Below, one piece after another: positions 33,135 through 42,244 of a stretch of DNA of 64,000 nt. This DNA comes from an uncultured Eisenbergiella sp. Lineage in GTDB: Bacteria > Bacillota > Clostridia > Lachnospirales > Lachnospiraceae. The notes below the pieces were generated by a model. That model was not told the origin of the DNA. It was given only the letters and a program-made list of their open reading frames with translations, and did not search any database. The stretch spans positions 45,490 through 109,489 of the forward strand of contig CANQVD010000009.1 of the NCBI GenBank assembly GCA_947627215.1. The letters run 5' to 3'. The position numbers and the translations under genes are program-made. The first letter of the stretch is position 1. Each line of letters begins with the position of its first letter.

Positions 33135-34916
33135 ATGGCGAGAAATAAATACGATGTGGATGAGATTCTGGAGGATAAATTCGACCTGAACCAGCTCAAA
33201 CGTCTGCTCGGTTATCTTTACCCTTACCGGAAACGGTTCGCCAGCGTGGCGGTGATGATGCTCACCTCCTCCGCGGGCCTGATGCTCATTCCCCTGTTTT
33301 TCAAGGAGATCATGGATACCTGCATCCCGGCGAAGGATATGCGGGGGATCGTCTTTTACAGCGGTCTGACCCTGCTGGCCGCCTTCTACTCGGCCGTCAG
33401 CCTGCGCTATAAGATCAAACACATGAACCTGATCGGGCAGCAGATCATTCACGATCTGCGCTACGATATTTTTTCCCACCTGCAGGAGCTGCCCTTTTCC
33501 TATTATGACGACAGGCCGCACGGGAAGATTCAGGTCCGGGTGGTCAACTACGTCAACAGCTTAAGCGACCTGCTTTCCAACGGTATCCTCAACACCATCA
33601 CCGACCTGTGCAACCTGATCTTCATCCTGCTGTTCATGTTCCTGACGGATGTGAAGCTCACGCTGGTCTGTCTCTGCGGGCTGCCCGTTCTGGCCGCTGT
33701 GGTGATCTTCATCAAGCGCAGACAGCGAAAGGCCTGGCAGATCCAGAGCAACAAGCAGTCCAACCTAAACGCCTACATCGCGGAGAGCATCAACGGCATC
33801 CGCGTCACCCAGTCCTTCGTGCGGGAGAACAAGAACAGCGACATTTTCAACGATCTGAGCCAGAGCTACCGGAAATCCTGGATGAAAGCGGTCAGCTTCA
33901 ACTTCATCATGGGTCCCAGCGTAGACATCATCTCCGCCATCACCACGGCGGCCGTCTACGTGCTGGGCATCCGCTGGATGCTGCTGCCCGACGCCACGCT
34001 GACCGTCGGCACGCTGGTGGCCTTCACCGCCTATATCAGCCGGTTCTGGGCCCCCATCAATACCCTGGCCGCGTTTTATAACTCGCTGCTGACGGCGATC
34101 TCCTATCTGGAGCGCATTTTCGAGACCATCGACGAGCCGGTAAAGGTCAAGGACGCCCCCGGCGCCGTACAGATGCCTCCGATTCACGGAGACGTGTCCT
34201 TCGAGCATGTGACCTTCAGCTATGAAACAGGACTGCCCATCCTGCACGACGTGAGCTTTCACGCGAAGCAGGGCGAAACCTTCGCCATCGTGGGCCCCAC
34301 CGGCGCGGGCAAGACCACGCTGGTGAACCTGCTGAGCCGTTTTTACAACGTGGACTCCGGCAAGATCCTGGTGGACGGCATCGACATCTCCGACGTCACG
34401 ATCCGCTCCCTGCGGACCCAGATGGGCGTCATGATGCAGGACAGCTTCATCTTTTCCGGCACCATCATGGACAATATCCGCTACGGCAACTTCACCGCTA
34501 CGGATGAAGAGGTCATCCGGGCCGCCAAGACCGTCTGCGCCCACGACTTCATCATGGAGATGGAGGACGGCTATTACACCCAGGTCAACGAACGCGGCAG
34601 CCGGCTCTCCCAGGGGCAGCGCCAGCTCATCTCCTTCGCCAGGGCCCTGCTGGCCGATCCGGCCATCCTGATCCTGGACGAGGCCACCTCCAGCATCGAT
34701 ACGGAAACGGAGATCGTGCTGCAGAAGGGCCTGAACGAGCTGCTCAAGGGCCGCACCTCCTTCATCATCGCCCACCGGCTCTCCACCATCCGCGGCGCGG
34801 ACTGCATCATGTATGTGGACCACGGCGGCATCGTGGAGCGCGGCTCTCACGAAGAGCTGATGGCGCAGAAGGGCGAATATTACCACCTGTATATGTCACA
34901 GTACGCATTCCTGTGA
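33135..34916 (+). CDS. ABC exporter half-transporter, canonical subunit
   Basis: Partner of the preceding subunit, 593 residues. The start at 33135 (MARNKYDVDEILEDKFDLNQ) follows GGAGGCGGTC and lies one base after the previous stop; an upstream extension overlapping that gene is rejected. It has the transmembrane domain, then VGPTGAGKTTLVNLLSRFYN (Walker A), GVMMQDSFIFSGTIMDNIRY (Q-loop), LSQGQRQLISFARALL (signature), LILDEATSSIDTETE (Walker B with catalytic Glu) and FIIAHRLSTIRGAD (switch His). The canonical motifs combine with the degenerate set of the other subunit into one active and one inactive ATP site. Confidence 0.92.
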   Translation: MARNKYDVDEILEDKFDLNQLKRLLGYLYPYRKRFASVAVMMLTSSAGLMLIPLFFKEIMDTCIPAKDMRGIVFYSGLTLLAAFYSAVSLRYKIKHMNLIGQQIIHDLRYDIFSHLQELPFSYYDDRPHGKIQVRVVNYVNSLSDLLSNGILNTITDLCNLIFILLFMFLTDVKLTLVCLCGLPVLAAVVIFIKRRQRKAWQIQSNKQSNLNAYIAESINGIRVTQSFVRENKNSDIFNDLSQSYRKSWMKAVSFNFIMGPSVDIISAITTAAVYVLGIRWMLLPDATLTVGTLVAFTAYISRFWAPINTLAAFYNSLLTAISYLERIFETIDEPVKVKDAPGAVQMPPIHGDVSFEHVTFSYETGLPILHDVSFHAKQGETFAIVGPTGAGKTTLVNLLSRFYNVDSGKILVDGIDISDVTIRSLRTQMGVMMQDSFIFSGTIMDNIRYGNFTATDEEVIRAAKTVCAHDFIMEMEDGYYTQVNERGSRLSQGQRQLISFARALLADPAILILDEATSSIDTETEIVLQKGLNELLKGRTSFIIAHRLSTIRGADCIMYVDHGGIVERGSHEELMAQKGEYYHLYMSQYAFL

Positions 34917-34995
34917 GGCACCGCGGGCTTTTACAGCGCGCGCCGAACATGCCGCGCTTCCGTTCCGAAGACGCCCGTGCCTCCCAGCATAGTGC

Positions 34996-36105
34996 TTAAA
35001 GGCGCGGGCGGGAAGCTCCAGAAGAATATCCGCCGTACTTTTTGAGTATCAACGGCATGTCGCAGGAACCTGTCCCGTCCTTTTTCGCGAAATCCCGGAA
35101 CAGGAAACGGCGCAGCAGCGGTTCCTTCGCCGGCGCGAGCAGGGACGGCTGCATGGCGTCCTCTCCGGAGCAGGGCACGATCTCCGCCCGGTCCCGGAGG
35201 GTCTCCAGCAGCGTCTCCGCCCACCGCCCCCGCACGATCACCAGAGATACCCCTCTCCCGTCCGCCAGCTCGGGCGCGCATTTTTCAATTCCCCAGAAAT
35301 CCCCTATGGTAAAATCAAAGTCGTTTCCGGTACCGCAATAGGGACAGGCATAGCAGCTCGGACGGTACGTCAGGCCGAGCTGGTACAACCGGCTGAAGCC
35401 GTCCTGATGGATGGGGACGGCCGTCTCCACACCGTTCACTGTATAGGACACGGTGTGCCCGCTGTTTCTGCGCCACTTGTCGCGGAAGTCAAAGGCTTCC
35501 AGCGGACTGCCATGCCCCAGCCACCGTATATACTCTCTCCAAAGGCCGGGAGATGCCACGCCCCGGCAGATCAGCGAGATCACATGCAGGTTCTCCGGTC
35601 TGCCGCCCAGAAATGTGAAGAGCCCGTGACATTGGCACGGCGTCCCGCTGAAAAGGACCTGCCGCCCGGATGCCAGCGCCTCCCGGATGGGGACAAAACA
35701 GCGCAGCATATCGCTCTGCACATACTTCGATTTTCGCATGGGCGCAATCCTGTCGGAAAGGCGGTGAACGACCCGGAACGCTTCATCAAAGCACGCGCCG
35801 CAGACCAGTCCGCCGTCTGATACGACCTTCTCCGCGATCAGCGAGAACGCACCGCCTGACGTGCTGCTCCGCAGCAAAGCTTCATCCCGGCATCGGACCG
35901 CGAAAAAAAGGCCCTCCCGCCGGGCCTGCGGTTTCCCGGCGGGGCAGGCCTTCTCACAGAGGCCGCAGTCCACGCACAGGCCGCTGTCCACCTCCGGATA
36001 CGCGAAGCCCTCGTCGTTCCATTTCATGGTAATGGCTTTCCGCGGACAGGCCGCCGCGCAGGCCCCGCAGCCGAAGCATCGTTTCGGTTCAGAAAACAGC
36101 TCCAT
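34996..36105 (-). CDS. FrhB/coenzyme F420 hydrogenase beta-like iron-sulfur protein
   Basis: A 369-residue redox protein of a type common in polysaccharide loci beside pyruvyl transferases. The N-terminus has two four-cysteine ferredoxin motifs, CFGCGACAAACP and CVDCGLCEKACP, for [4Fe-4S] clusters. The FrhB domain follows with RSSTSGGAFSLIAEKVV, YVQSDMLRCF, VLFSGTPCQCHGLFTF, CYACPYCGTGNDFDFTIGDF and WGIEKC. Reaction unknown in these clusters; reduction of a sugar or polymer unit is usually supposed. The start overlaps the upstream pyruvyl transferase by 17 bp. It appears to be the last gene of the second surface operon. Confidence 0.85.
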   Translation of the reverse strand: MELFSEPKRCFGCGACAAACPRKAITMKWNDEGFAYPEVDSGLCVDCGLCEKACPAGKPQARREGLFFAVRCRDEALLRSSTSGGAFSLIAEKVVSDGGLVCGACFDEAFRVVHRLSDRIAPMRKSKYVQSDMLRCFVPIREALASGRQVLFSGTPCQCHGLFTFLGGRPENLHVISLICRGVASPGLWREYIRWLGHGSPLEAFDFRDKWRRNSGHTVSYTVNGVETAVPIHQDGFSRLYQLGLTYRPSCYACPYCGTGNDFDFTIGDFWGIEKCAPELADGRGVSLVIVRGRWAETLLETLRDRAEIVPCSGEDAMQPSLLAPAKEPLLRRFLFRDFAKKDGTGSCDMPLILKKYGGYSSGASRPRL

Positions 36106-37150
36106 CTTCCGTGATCCCCTTCAGATAATTCATGGATATCTCCCGCGCCGCCCCGAGGCGCTCCGCGAAAAGACCGGGAGAGAGCGGCGCACACAGTCCT
36201 CTGAAGGCCGCGTCCGTCCCTGTCTTTTCCAGCAGCTCCTCCATCCGTCCGTTCCGATCCGCCAACCTTCCTGTCAGCCGGGCGGTCCGCAGCGGGCGTC
36301 CGAACAACAGGGAAAAAACGGCACCGTGGAATGAATTGGTAAAAACGCACTCCGCGTGCCGGATCAGAGACAGCCACTGCTCCACACCTGTGCCGCTCCA
36401 CGCGTCGAAGCCGAATCGGGGTAGAAAGGAACCTGTGACGGTCCGCAAAACAAGACCCTTCCGCCCGGCGGCCTCTCTGGCCGCGTCCGCGAGCTCACTG
36501 TTATTTTGCAGCAGGAACAGCAGCGCATAGGGCGGACCCTCCAACGGGCGGGCCAGCTTCTCCCAATCCTCCCGGTCGAGAAGAAGCGTGGGATCCAGAC
36601 ACACCGCCGCGTCCCGTCCCGTCAGCTCCCTTACGAGACGCCGCCCGCTCTCCTCCCGGACGGACAGCCCCCGGAATGCCTTCAACTGGGCGCCGCACCA
36701 CCCACGCACCCGCTCCGGCAGATCGGCGGTCCCGAAGCTGGCCGCGTAGGAAAAGCGCTTGTCCGAAGACACGAAAGGGAGAAAATACCGTCCGTCCACA
36801 CCGGGGATGGTGAGATTCCACACCTGGTCACTGCCCACGACAAAGCGGTCGTATACGCTGTCCAGCTCCTCCGCTCTCTCCGGAGCACACTCCGGGGCGC
36901 AGACAAGACGCCTCCCCCGGAAATCCTCGAACAGGGCGGCCCGCTGTTCTCCTGCCTGCCGAAGCCGGCGGATCAGTGGTGCCGGAGCGGCATTCTCCGC
37001 CCATCCGGGCACCGCTCCGGCGGGGGCGTCGGAAAAGGAGAGAAACTCGCTGTCCGCGCCCAGACCTTTCAGAACCCTCTGCAGAGCGTAGGCCTGCAGG
37101 ACCGCGCCGTAGCTGTCTGCCTTATGAAGTGTCAATATTCCGATCTTCAC
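36089..37150 (-). CDS. Polysaccharide pyruvyl transferase family protein
   Basis: Transfers pyruvate from phosphoenolpyruvate onto a glycan, giving an acidic ketal, by family inference. Motifs are MKIGILTLHKADSYGAVLQA, YDRFVVGSDQVWNLTI, FSYAASFG, SVREESGRRLVREL, CLDPTLLLDREDW and the C-terminal HAECVFTNSFHGAVFSLLFG, which contains the conserved SFH(G/A) nucleotide-binding string. 353 residues, normal. Coupled to the upstream GT2 by a four-base ATGA overlap. Confidence 0.9.
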   Translation of the reverse strand: MKIGILTLHKADSYGAVLQAYALQRVLKGLGADSEFLSFSDAPAGAVPGWAENAAPAPLIRRLRQAGEQRAALFEDFRGRRLVCAPECAPERAEELDSVYDRFVVGSDQVWNLTIPGVDGRYFLPFVSSDKRFSYAASFGTADLPERVRGWCGAQLKAFRGLSVREESGRRLVRELTGRDAAVCLDPTLLLDREDWEKLARPLEGPPYALLFLLQNNSELADAAREAAGRKGLVLRTVTGSFLPRFGFDAWSGTGVEQWLSLIRHAECVFTNSFHGAVFSLLFGRPLRTARLTGRLADRNGRMEELLEKTGTDAAFRGLCAPLSPGLFAERLGAAREISMNYLKGITEDGAVF

Positions 37151-37995
37151 TTTTGACTCATTTCCTCCCTCGCGCGGATCAGCGTGGAATACAGAAGCTT
37201 CTGCCGGTCTGACTGACGGATTCTCTCATTCTCCCGGCGGTAATGCTCCTGATCGCAGTCGCAGTAGGGCAGGATCGCGGCGCGAAGCTTCGCAAAGTTC
37301 TCGATGCGGGCAAGCTGTTCGGTATAGCTCCGCCTGCGACTGGAGTGGCCGCCGCTCCTGATGTAATACCGGAAGAGCATATCCGGGATAAACCCGCATT
37401 CCGTCCGGCTGGCGGGCGGCAGCAGCAATTGCAGGTTCTGTCCTTCGGGAGACAGCGGGATGCGCTTTTCCGGGTAGCAGTCGAATAACAACCTGGTACG
37501 GAGCATATATCCATCATAACAATACGACGTCATGTGGAAAAGTTCGTCGAAAATATTTTTCACGCACCGATCATTTACGGTCGTCGCGTGCATGATCTTC
37601 TGTTTCTCTGTAACAACAACAAATCCGTCGCTGCGGACCATCCCCAATTCCGGGTGGGCGATCAGATATGCTGCTTTCTTTTCCACGCTGTCCGGCGTCA
37701 GCATATCATCCGCGTCGCACCAGGTGAAAAACTCCCCCGCGACAAGAGGAAGAGCGGCGCTGACAGCGGCGGCCTGTCCCCCATGAGGAACACGCAGGAC
37801 ACGGATTCTGATCCCCGCCGCCTCCAGGGGACCCTGCATATCCGACAGATATTCATAAGAGCCATCCGTGGAGTTATCGTCCACCGCGATCAGTTCCAAC
37901 GGCCGCCAGGTCTGGGCCAGAACGGAGGACAGGTAATCACGGAACCAGGGCATAGCATTGTAGATCGGGGTGACCAGCGATACCAGGGGCTTCAT
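37147..37995 (-). CDS. Family 2 glycosyltransferase
   Basis: A GT2 enzyme of 282 residues. The ATG at 37995 (MKPLVSLVTPIYNAMPWFRD) is chosen because it begins the family domain, overlaps the previous stop by four bases and follows AAGGAGGATG; the longer frame lies in the upstream gene. Blocks are LELIAVDDNSTDGSYEYL, PHGGQAAAVSAALPLVAGEF and FTWCDADDM (metal site). The C-terminus is basic and helical. It belongs to the second surface operon with the pyruvyl transferase and PP-loop genes. Confidence 0.87.
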   Translation of the reverse strand: MKPLVSLVTPIYNAMPWFRDYLSSVLAQTWRPLELIAVDDNSTDGSYEYLSDMQGPLEAAGIRIRVLRVPHGGQAAAVSAALPLVAGEFFTWCDADDMLTPDSVEKKAAYLIAHPELGMVRSDGFVVVTEKQKIMHATTVNDRCVKNIFDELFHMTSYCYDGYMLRTRLLFDCYPEKRIPLSPEGQNLQLLLPPASRTECGFIPDMLFRYYIRSGGHSSRRRSYTEQLARIENFAKLRAAILPYCDCDQEHYRRENERIRQSDRQKLLYSTLIRAREEMSQK

Positions 37996-38660
37996 TCTTT
38001 TCGCATCCTCCTTCGCAGAATGGCGGCATAGTTCCGCATCTCCTGTTGCCGGTCCACCCGGCCTGTGTTGGTCAGATGGATTCGCCTCCGGAGCGTCACC
38101 GCGTTGATCCGCTCTGTGGGAAGTCCTGACCCCCGCAGCGCCATCTGCCACGCCACGGTCTCGCCGCTGTCCAGTCTCTCATCAAACAGGCCGACACGGT
38201 CGAACACCTGCCGGCGCAGCAGGGCGCAGCCCGGCAGAATGCCCCCGTAACTTCCTCTCCGGCAAAGAAGCCCTCTTTTCTGTTCTTCCGTCAACTCCGG
38301 CGACAAAAAGTCCTCTGCCAACCCGAACACAGCCGCCAGCTCTGGCCTCATCGCAAAGGGGACGTACAGCGCCTCCAGCGCCCCCGGTGCCAGGACATCG
38401 TCTGCGTCCAGCAGCAACACCCACTCCCCCGAGGAGATCCGGAGCCCCGCATTGCGGGTCTTCGCCGCCCCGCCGTGAGGCAGTGTCAGGGCGATATCTC
38501 CCAGTTTCCGCGCCAGCGCCGGCGTCCCGTCGGCGGAGCCGTCATCCACGATGATGAGTTCCACTTCACCGGGCCAGTCTTGTGTCCGTATGGACGCCAC
38601 CGCCTCGGACAGATAGTTTTCCGCCTGCCAGGCGGGGATAATGACGGACAACTTTTCCAT
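37992..38660 (-). CDS. Family 2 glycosyltransferase
   Basis: A compact GT2 of 222 residues: MEKLSVIIPAWQAENYLSEA, LIIVDDGSADGTPALARKL, PHGGAAKTRNAGLRISSGEW and LLLDADDVLAPGALEAL (metal site). Then SYGGILPGCALLRRQVFDRV and LFDERLDSGETVAWQMAL, the usual acceptor-side block with a Glu near the catalytic-base position. The start lies 23 bases after the stop of the upstream PP-loop gene and the end overlaps the next GT2 as ATGA. Donor not known. Confidence 0.87.
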   Translation of the reverse strand: MEKLSVIIPAWQAENYLSEAVASIRTQDWPGEVELIIVDDGSADGTPALARKLGDIALTLPHGGAAKTRNAGLRISSGEWVLLLDADDVLAPGALEALYVPFAMRPELAAVFGLAEDFLSPELTEEQKRGLLCRRGSYGGILPGCALLRRQVFDRVGLFDERLDSGETVAWQMALRGSGLPTERINAVTLRRRIHLTNTGRVDRQQEMRNYAAILRRRMRKE

Positions 38661-38682
38661 CGTTCCCGTTCCCTCCGCCGGC

Positions 38683-39888
38683 CTATCCCCTTGCGGGATC
38701 GTTCCCGGCTCTGCCGCCGGTCAGCCTGTCGGCCAGCCACTGTCTGTGCTCCTCCACGACCCGGGACGCCGCCCGCATGGTCTGCGCCATGCGCCGGGCC
38801 GCCGGAGATGGCTCGATCCCCCGCTGTTTCATCAGCATCAGCGCCTCGCCGTAGTGCTGGCTCTCCCTGTGGGCCAGTACATTGGCCATGTACCAGTCTT
38901 TATCCCGTTGGAATGCCTCTACATTGAACACATCGGAAAAACGCTCCAATGTCCCCAGACCGTACAGCGCCGCCATCGTGCGCACGCACTTACCGCACCG
39001 GCCGCAGTTGCGGTCGGATTGGATATGGATGCAGGGGTGAAGCTGCCGCCAGGCCAGGGGATAATCGGACAGCTCCTTCAGCTTTTGCGCCCGGGAGTAG
39101 GCACCGTAGGCCGAATAGAAGGTGGTTCTGTCCGTCCGAAAATTGTCAAATAACACCAGTTCATAGTAGAAGCAGTTATTTTCATCGAAAGAGAACCGGG
39201 AAAACTCATATGCCGCGGAACTGTAATAGACCCCGAACAGCTTTTGCAGCGCCAGGATCACCGCCGCGTGGCGATAGGCGGCCACTGCCAGAAAAGGCTC
39301 GGGCACCAACTCCTGGATATTGCTGTCAATCCCCACCACGGACAGCCCCAGCTCCGCCGCCACGCCGTCCTCCGCCTTCCGGACCAGCGCTTTCAACAGA
39401 GCGGAGTTGTCCTCCGCCTCCAGCGCGCCGTTGCTGGCGATCATCAGATGAGTCAGCCGGCGGCTGGGTTCCTCTGCGTGCAGCGTCTTCATCAGCGTGA
39501 ACATGCTGTCCACGCCGCCGGTCCAGCCGGTAGCCACCGCCCCGGCGCAGGGCAGCTTCACGTCCGTGGACTCCGCTCGCAGCTCGATGGCGTGATATCC
39601 GGGCAGGTTGGCCGCCAGAATGGGGATCAGGTAGTGCCGCAACTGGTAGAGCAGTCTCCGGCTCACCGGCGCTTCGCAGACGATGTCCATGCCATCCTTC
39701 ATGGCTGTGGTCAGCAGCCCCACCACAAAGGCGTCCGCCCGGTCGTCTACCAGATATTTCCCGTATTTTTCGTCCACGGAGAACCAGAGAGTCTCCCTTT
39801 TGCCGCGCAGTTCCAGTTTCGCGCAGACTCGGGCTGTTTCGCCCGCGCTTTCCAGGTAAGGTGTACAGATATAAATCCGGTCACTCAT
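38683..39888 (-). CDS. PP-loop ATPase-like protein A (QueC/ExsB-like), divergent paralogue
   Basis: One of four tandem paralogues and the most divergent, 401 residues. A PP-loop is seen at ATGWTGGVDSMFTLMKTLHA near residue 120 (motif SGGxDS with Thr for the first Ser), and near residue 300 a cysteine cluster SDRNCGRCGKCVRTMAALYG that could bind zinc as in QueC. The N-terminal 110 residues form a domain shared by all four (ETLWFSVDEKYGKYLV, ADAFVVGLLTTAMKDGMDIV, CEAPVSRRLLYQL). PP-loop enzymes adenylate a carboxyl or carbonyl group before a ligation, so an amide- or nitrile-forming step is possible. I do not know a characterised member. Confidence 0.7.
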   Translation of the reverse strand: MSDRIYICTPYLESAGETARVCAKLELRGKRETLWFSVDEKYGKYLVDDRADAFVVGLLTTAMKDGMDIVCEAPVSRRLLYQLRHYLIPILAANLPGYHAIELRAESTDVKLPCAGAVATGWTGGVDSMFTLMKTLHAEEPSRRLTHLMIASNGALEAEDNSALLKALVRKAEDGVAAELGLSVVGIDSNIQELVPEPFLAVAAYRHAAVILALQKLFGVYYSSAAYEFSRFSFDENNCFYYELVLFDNFRTDRTTFYSAYGAYSRAQKLKELSDYPLAWRQLHPCIHIQSDRNCGRCGKCVRTMAALYGLGTLERFSDVFNVEAFQRDKDWYMANVLAHRESQHYGEALMLMKQRGIEPSPAARRMAQTMRAASRVVEEHRQWLADRLTGGRAGNDPARG

Positions 39889-41071
39889 GGGGAACCTCCT
39901 CTGTCTGTTGCGTCCGTTTCAGAGCCTCCACCGCATGTCGAATTTGCTTTTCGAGAATGTAGGCCCGCGGCGGGATGGACACTTTCCGATCCCGTATCAC
40001 CTGCATCACCTGTCGGGCGCGGGGATCATCCTGATTTGCCATGATGTATGCAAGATACTGCGGAAATTTCTTTTTATAATTCTCTACATCAAAGACGGCC
40101 TCATAACGGTCCAATTTGCCCAGCGCGTATAGAATGGTCTGAGCCTCTTTGCACTTTTTGCAAAGCCCACAGTTGCGCTGCCCTACGATTCTTTTGCTAT
40201 AGCAAGCGTGTAGCCAGCGATAAGATGGAGCCCAGTCGGAGATCTGTACCAACTTTTCATAGCGTTTTACCTCTGAACCAGATGAGTAAAACACAAGGGA
40301 ATCAGTCGATGCGCAGGCGGTACTTAATAGGTCATATTCCTGCCCAACTGACAGATTTATTGTAAACTCGCCTGCCGAAGCAAAAGATGAGATCAGATAG
40401 CAGGAAAACAATCCCTGCAACGCTAAAGCACATGCGCAATGACGCGTTATGACAAACGCATTGGTATCCTCTTCCCGCAATGCCTCATAAAAATTTGTAT
40501 CCAGAAAAATTGTTTCAAACCCCTGTTCCCGGGCGAATACCTCCGCCGCAAGGCAGGTCTTGCGGAATATATCCCGGTATCCCTCTCCGTACTTCTGAAA
40601 GGTGACTGCGTTAAAGACCGCAATGTGGGTCAGCGGGTATTCGCAGTCCCGCCCATGGGACATGATGGTATACATGCAGTCTAAGCCGCCAGAAAAACCG
40701 GTGCCCACAGCGTTCTGATTGGGGTAAGGCTCTCTGGTCAGCGGGGCACGGACAGAGATCATGGGATGAGGAGAATTCGCCAAAGTCAGCGTGGGGATCA
40801 ATGAATCACACAACTGATAGTGCAGGCGCTCGCTCATAGGATCCTCGCACACAATGTCATGTCCATAGCGCAGCGCGGATATCAACATCACAAATACGAA
40901 AGCATCCGCCCGGCCCATGGCAAGATAGTCCTCCTGCCGACTGTCAATAGCGAACCAAAGAGTCCGTATGTTTCTTTCTCGCGGACCCCCCCCCGGACAA
41001 ATTGTGATGTCCGCGCACAGCCGGGACTGTCCGTCTGCCCGCTGGATATAGCTCTTTCCAATGTGGATCAC
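39881..41071 (-). CDS. PP-loop ATPase-like protein B, with a 9-bp poly-G tract
   Basis: Second paralogue, 396 residues, GTG start overlapping the upstream stop as GTGA. PP-loop NAVGTGFSGGLDCMYTIMSH, with Cys replacing the usual Ser after Asp; Cys cluster QRNCGLCKKCKEAQTILYAL. The N-terminus MIHIGKSYIQRADGQSRLCA is almost identical to paralogue C. After CADITI it has an insertion CPGGGPRERNI absent from the other three, encoded by nine consecutive G on the coding strand (40986-40994). One-base slippage there would frameshift the protein near residue 30. As present the frame is intact. The role is unknown; see paralogue A for the family reasoning. Confidence 0.72.
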   Translation of the reverse strand: MIHIGKSYIQRADGQSRLCADITICPGGGPRERNIRTLWFAIDSRQEDYLAMGRADAFVFVMLISALRYGHDIVCEDPMSERLHYQLCDSLIPTLTLANSPHPMISVRAPLTREPYPNQNAVGTGFSGGLDCMYTIMSHGRDCEYPLTHIAVFNAVTFQKYGEGYRDIFRKTCLAAEVFAREQGFETIFLDTNFYEALREEDTNAFVITRHCACALALQGLFSCYLISSFASAGEFTINLSVGQEYDLLSTACASTDSLVFYSSGSEVKRYEKLVQISDWAPSYRWLHACYSKRIVGQRNCGLCKKCKEAQTILYALGKLDRYEAVFDVENYKKKFPQYLAYIMANQDDPRARQVMQVIRDRKVSIPPRAYILEKQIRHAVEALKRTQQTEEVPHE

Positions 41072-42240
41072 TGGCCGCCACCCTCCCTCTGTTCCATCGC
41101 CCGGCGGAACTGCCTCTCGTACACATAGGCGGCCGGAGGGATAAACACACCGCTGTTTTTCAATAGATGATATGCCTCTTTCGCTCTTATATTAGAGTTG
41201 GCATTTAAAATAACATATGCGACCCTCTCTGGCAGATGATGCAAAAAATCAGGTATGTTAAAAACTTTGGAATATCTGTTTAGAGTATCTGTCCCCAGTG
41301 CGTAGAGCGTAACCAAATCACAAATGCATTTGCCACAACATCCGCAGTTTGTTTTATCTGCGGCATTGAACCAGCACGGATGTAGCCACTGCCAAGACGG
41401 CTGCCAATCCGCGAGTTTTTGTATCTTTTGCCACCGTTTTATCTCCCCGCCTGACAAATAAAACGAAAGGGACTCAGTGAAGCTGCTAATCACTATTAAC
41501 CAGTCATATCTCGCGCAGGTATGCTGTTCATCCAGCCTGTCGCAATTCAGAGAAAATGTGCTTAAACTAAAAGCTGATGAAAGCAAATAACAAGACAAAA
41601 GTCCCTGAAGTGCCAAGGTACAGGCTACATTTCGAAAAGTGAACACACTGGATCTTGACTCTATACCCAGCACATTGTAGAAATTAGTATCTACGATCAC
41701 CGCCTGCAATCCATAGGTTCCCGCAAACCGCACGACCTGTCTGCAATTGGCAAGGAACATTTTCTGACGCTTATCACCAAATTGGTCAAAATGACTTGAG
41801 TTGTAGACAACAATATGGGATATCGGATATCCGCAATCCGCTCCATGCGTCATAATCGTATAGAGAGAATCCACGCCTCCAGAAAATGCTGTCCCCACCG
41901 CGCCAGCATTTGGGTACGGTTCGGCGGTAAGTGGTGCCGTGATATGTATCGGATGATAGCGATCTATTGCAGACGAAAGCGCAGGGATCAAATCGCAGTT
42001 CAACTGATAATGCAACCGCTCGGACATCGGGTCTTCGCACACAAGCTCATGATCCCCGCGCATAGCCGCCGCCAGAAACGCCATCACAAAAGCATCGGCT
42101 CTGCCCAAACAAAGGTATTGCTCCTGAGAATTGTCCACAGAAAACCACAACGTGTTTCTATGATTTCCTATCGTGATATCCGCGCACAGCCGGGACTGTC
42201 CGTCTACCCGCTGAATGTAGCTTTTTCCAATGTGGATCAC
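41068..42240 (-). CDS. PP-loop ATPase-like protein C
   Basis: Third paralogue, 390 residues, GTG start with AAGGACGG about nine bases upstream. PP-loop GAVGTAFSGGVDSLYTIMTH (full SGGxDS), Cys cluster KTNCGCCGKCICDLVTLYAL. Shared blocks are CADITIGNHRNTLWFSVDNS, RADAFVMAFLAAAM, LVCEDPMSERLHYQLNCDLI and ITAPLTAEPYPNAGAVG. The C-terminal helix VFIPPAAYVYERQFRRAMEQ is shared with B and D. DNA identity among B, C and D is obvious at their 5' ends, so the duplications are fairly recent. It is more AT-rich in its middle than D. Confidence 0.72.
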   Translation of the reverse strand: MIHIGKSYIQRVDGQSRLCADITIGNHRNTLWFSVDNSQEQYLCLGRADAFVMAFLAAAMRGDHELVCEDPMSERLHYQLNCDLIPALSSAIDRYHPIHITAPLTAEPYPNAGAVGTAFSGGVDSLYTIMTHGADCGYPISHIVVYNSSHFDQFGDKRQKMFLANCRQVVRFAGTYGLQAVIVDTNFYNVLGIESRSSVFTFRNVACTLALQGLLSCYLLSSAFSLSTFSLNCDRLDEQHTCARYDWLIVISSFTESLSFYLSGGEIKRWQKIQKLADWQPSWQWLHPCWFNAADKTNCGCCGKCICDLVTLYALGTDTLNRYSKVFNIPDFLHHLPERVAYVILNANSNIRAKEAYHLLKNSGVFIPPAAYVYERQFRRAMEQREGGGQ

Positions 42241-42244
42241 TGGC

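Noticed and set aside
31217..33199. 660-codon minus-strand frame opposite the first ABC subunit
   Set aside because: It is a shadow of the ABC exporter gene, whose ATPase motifs are clear.
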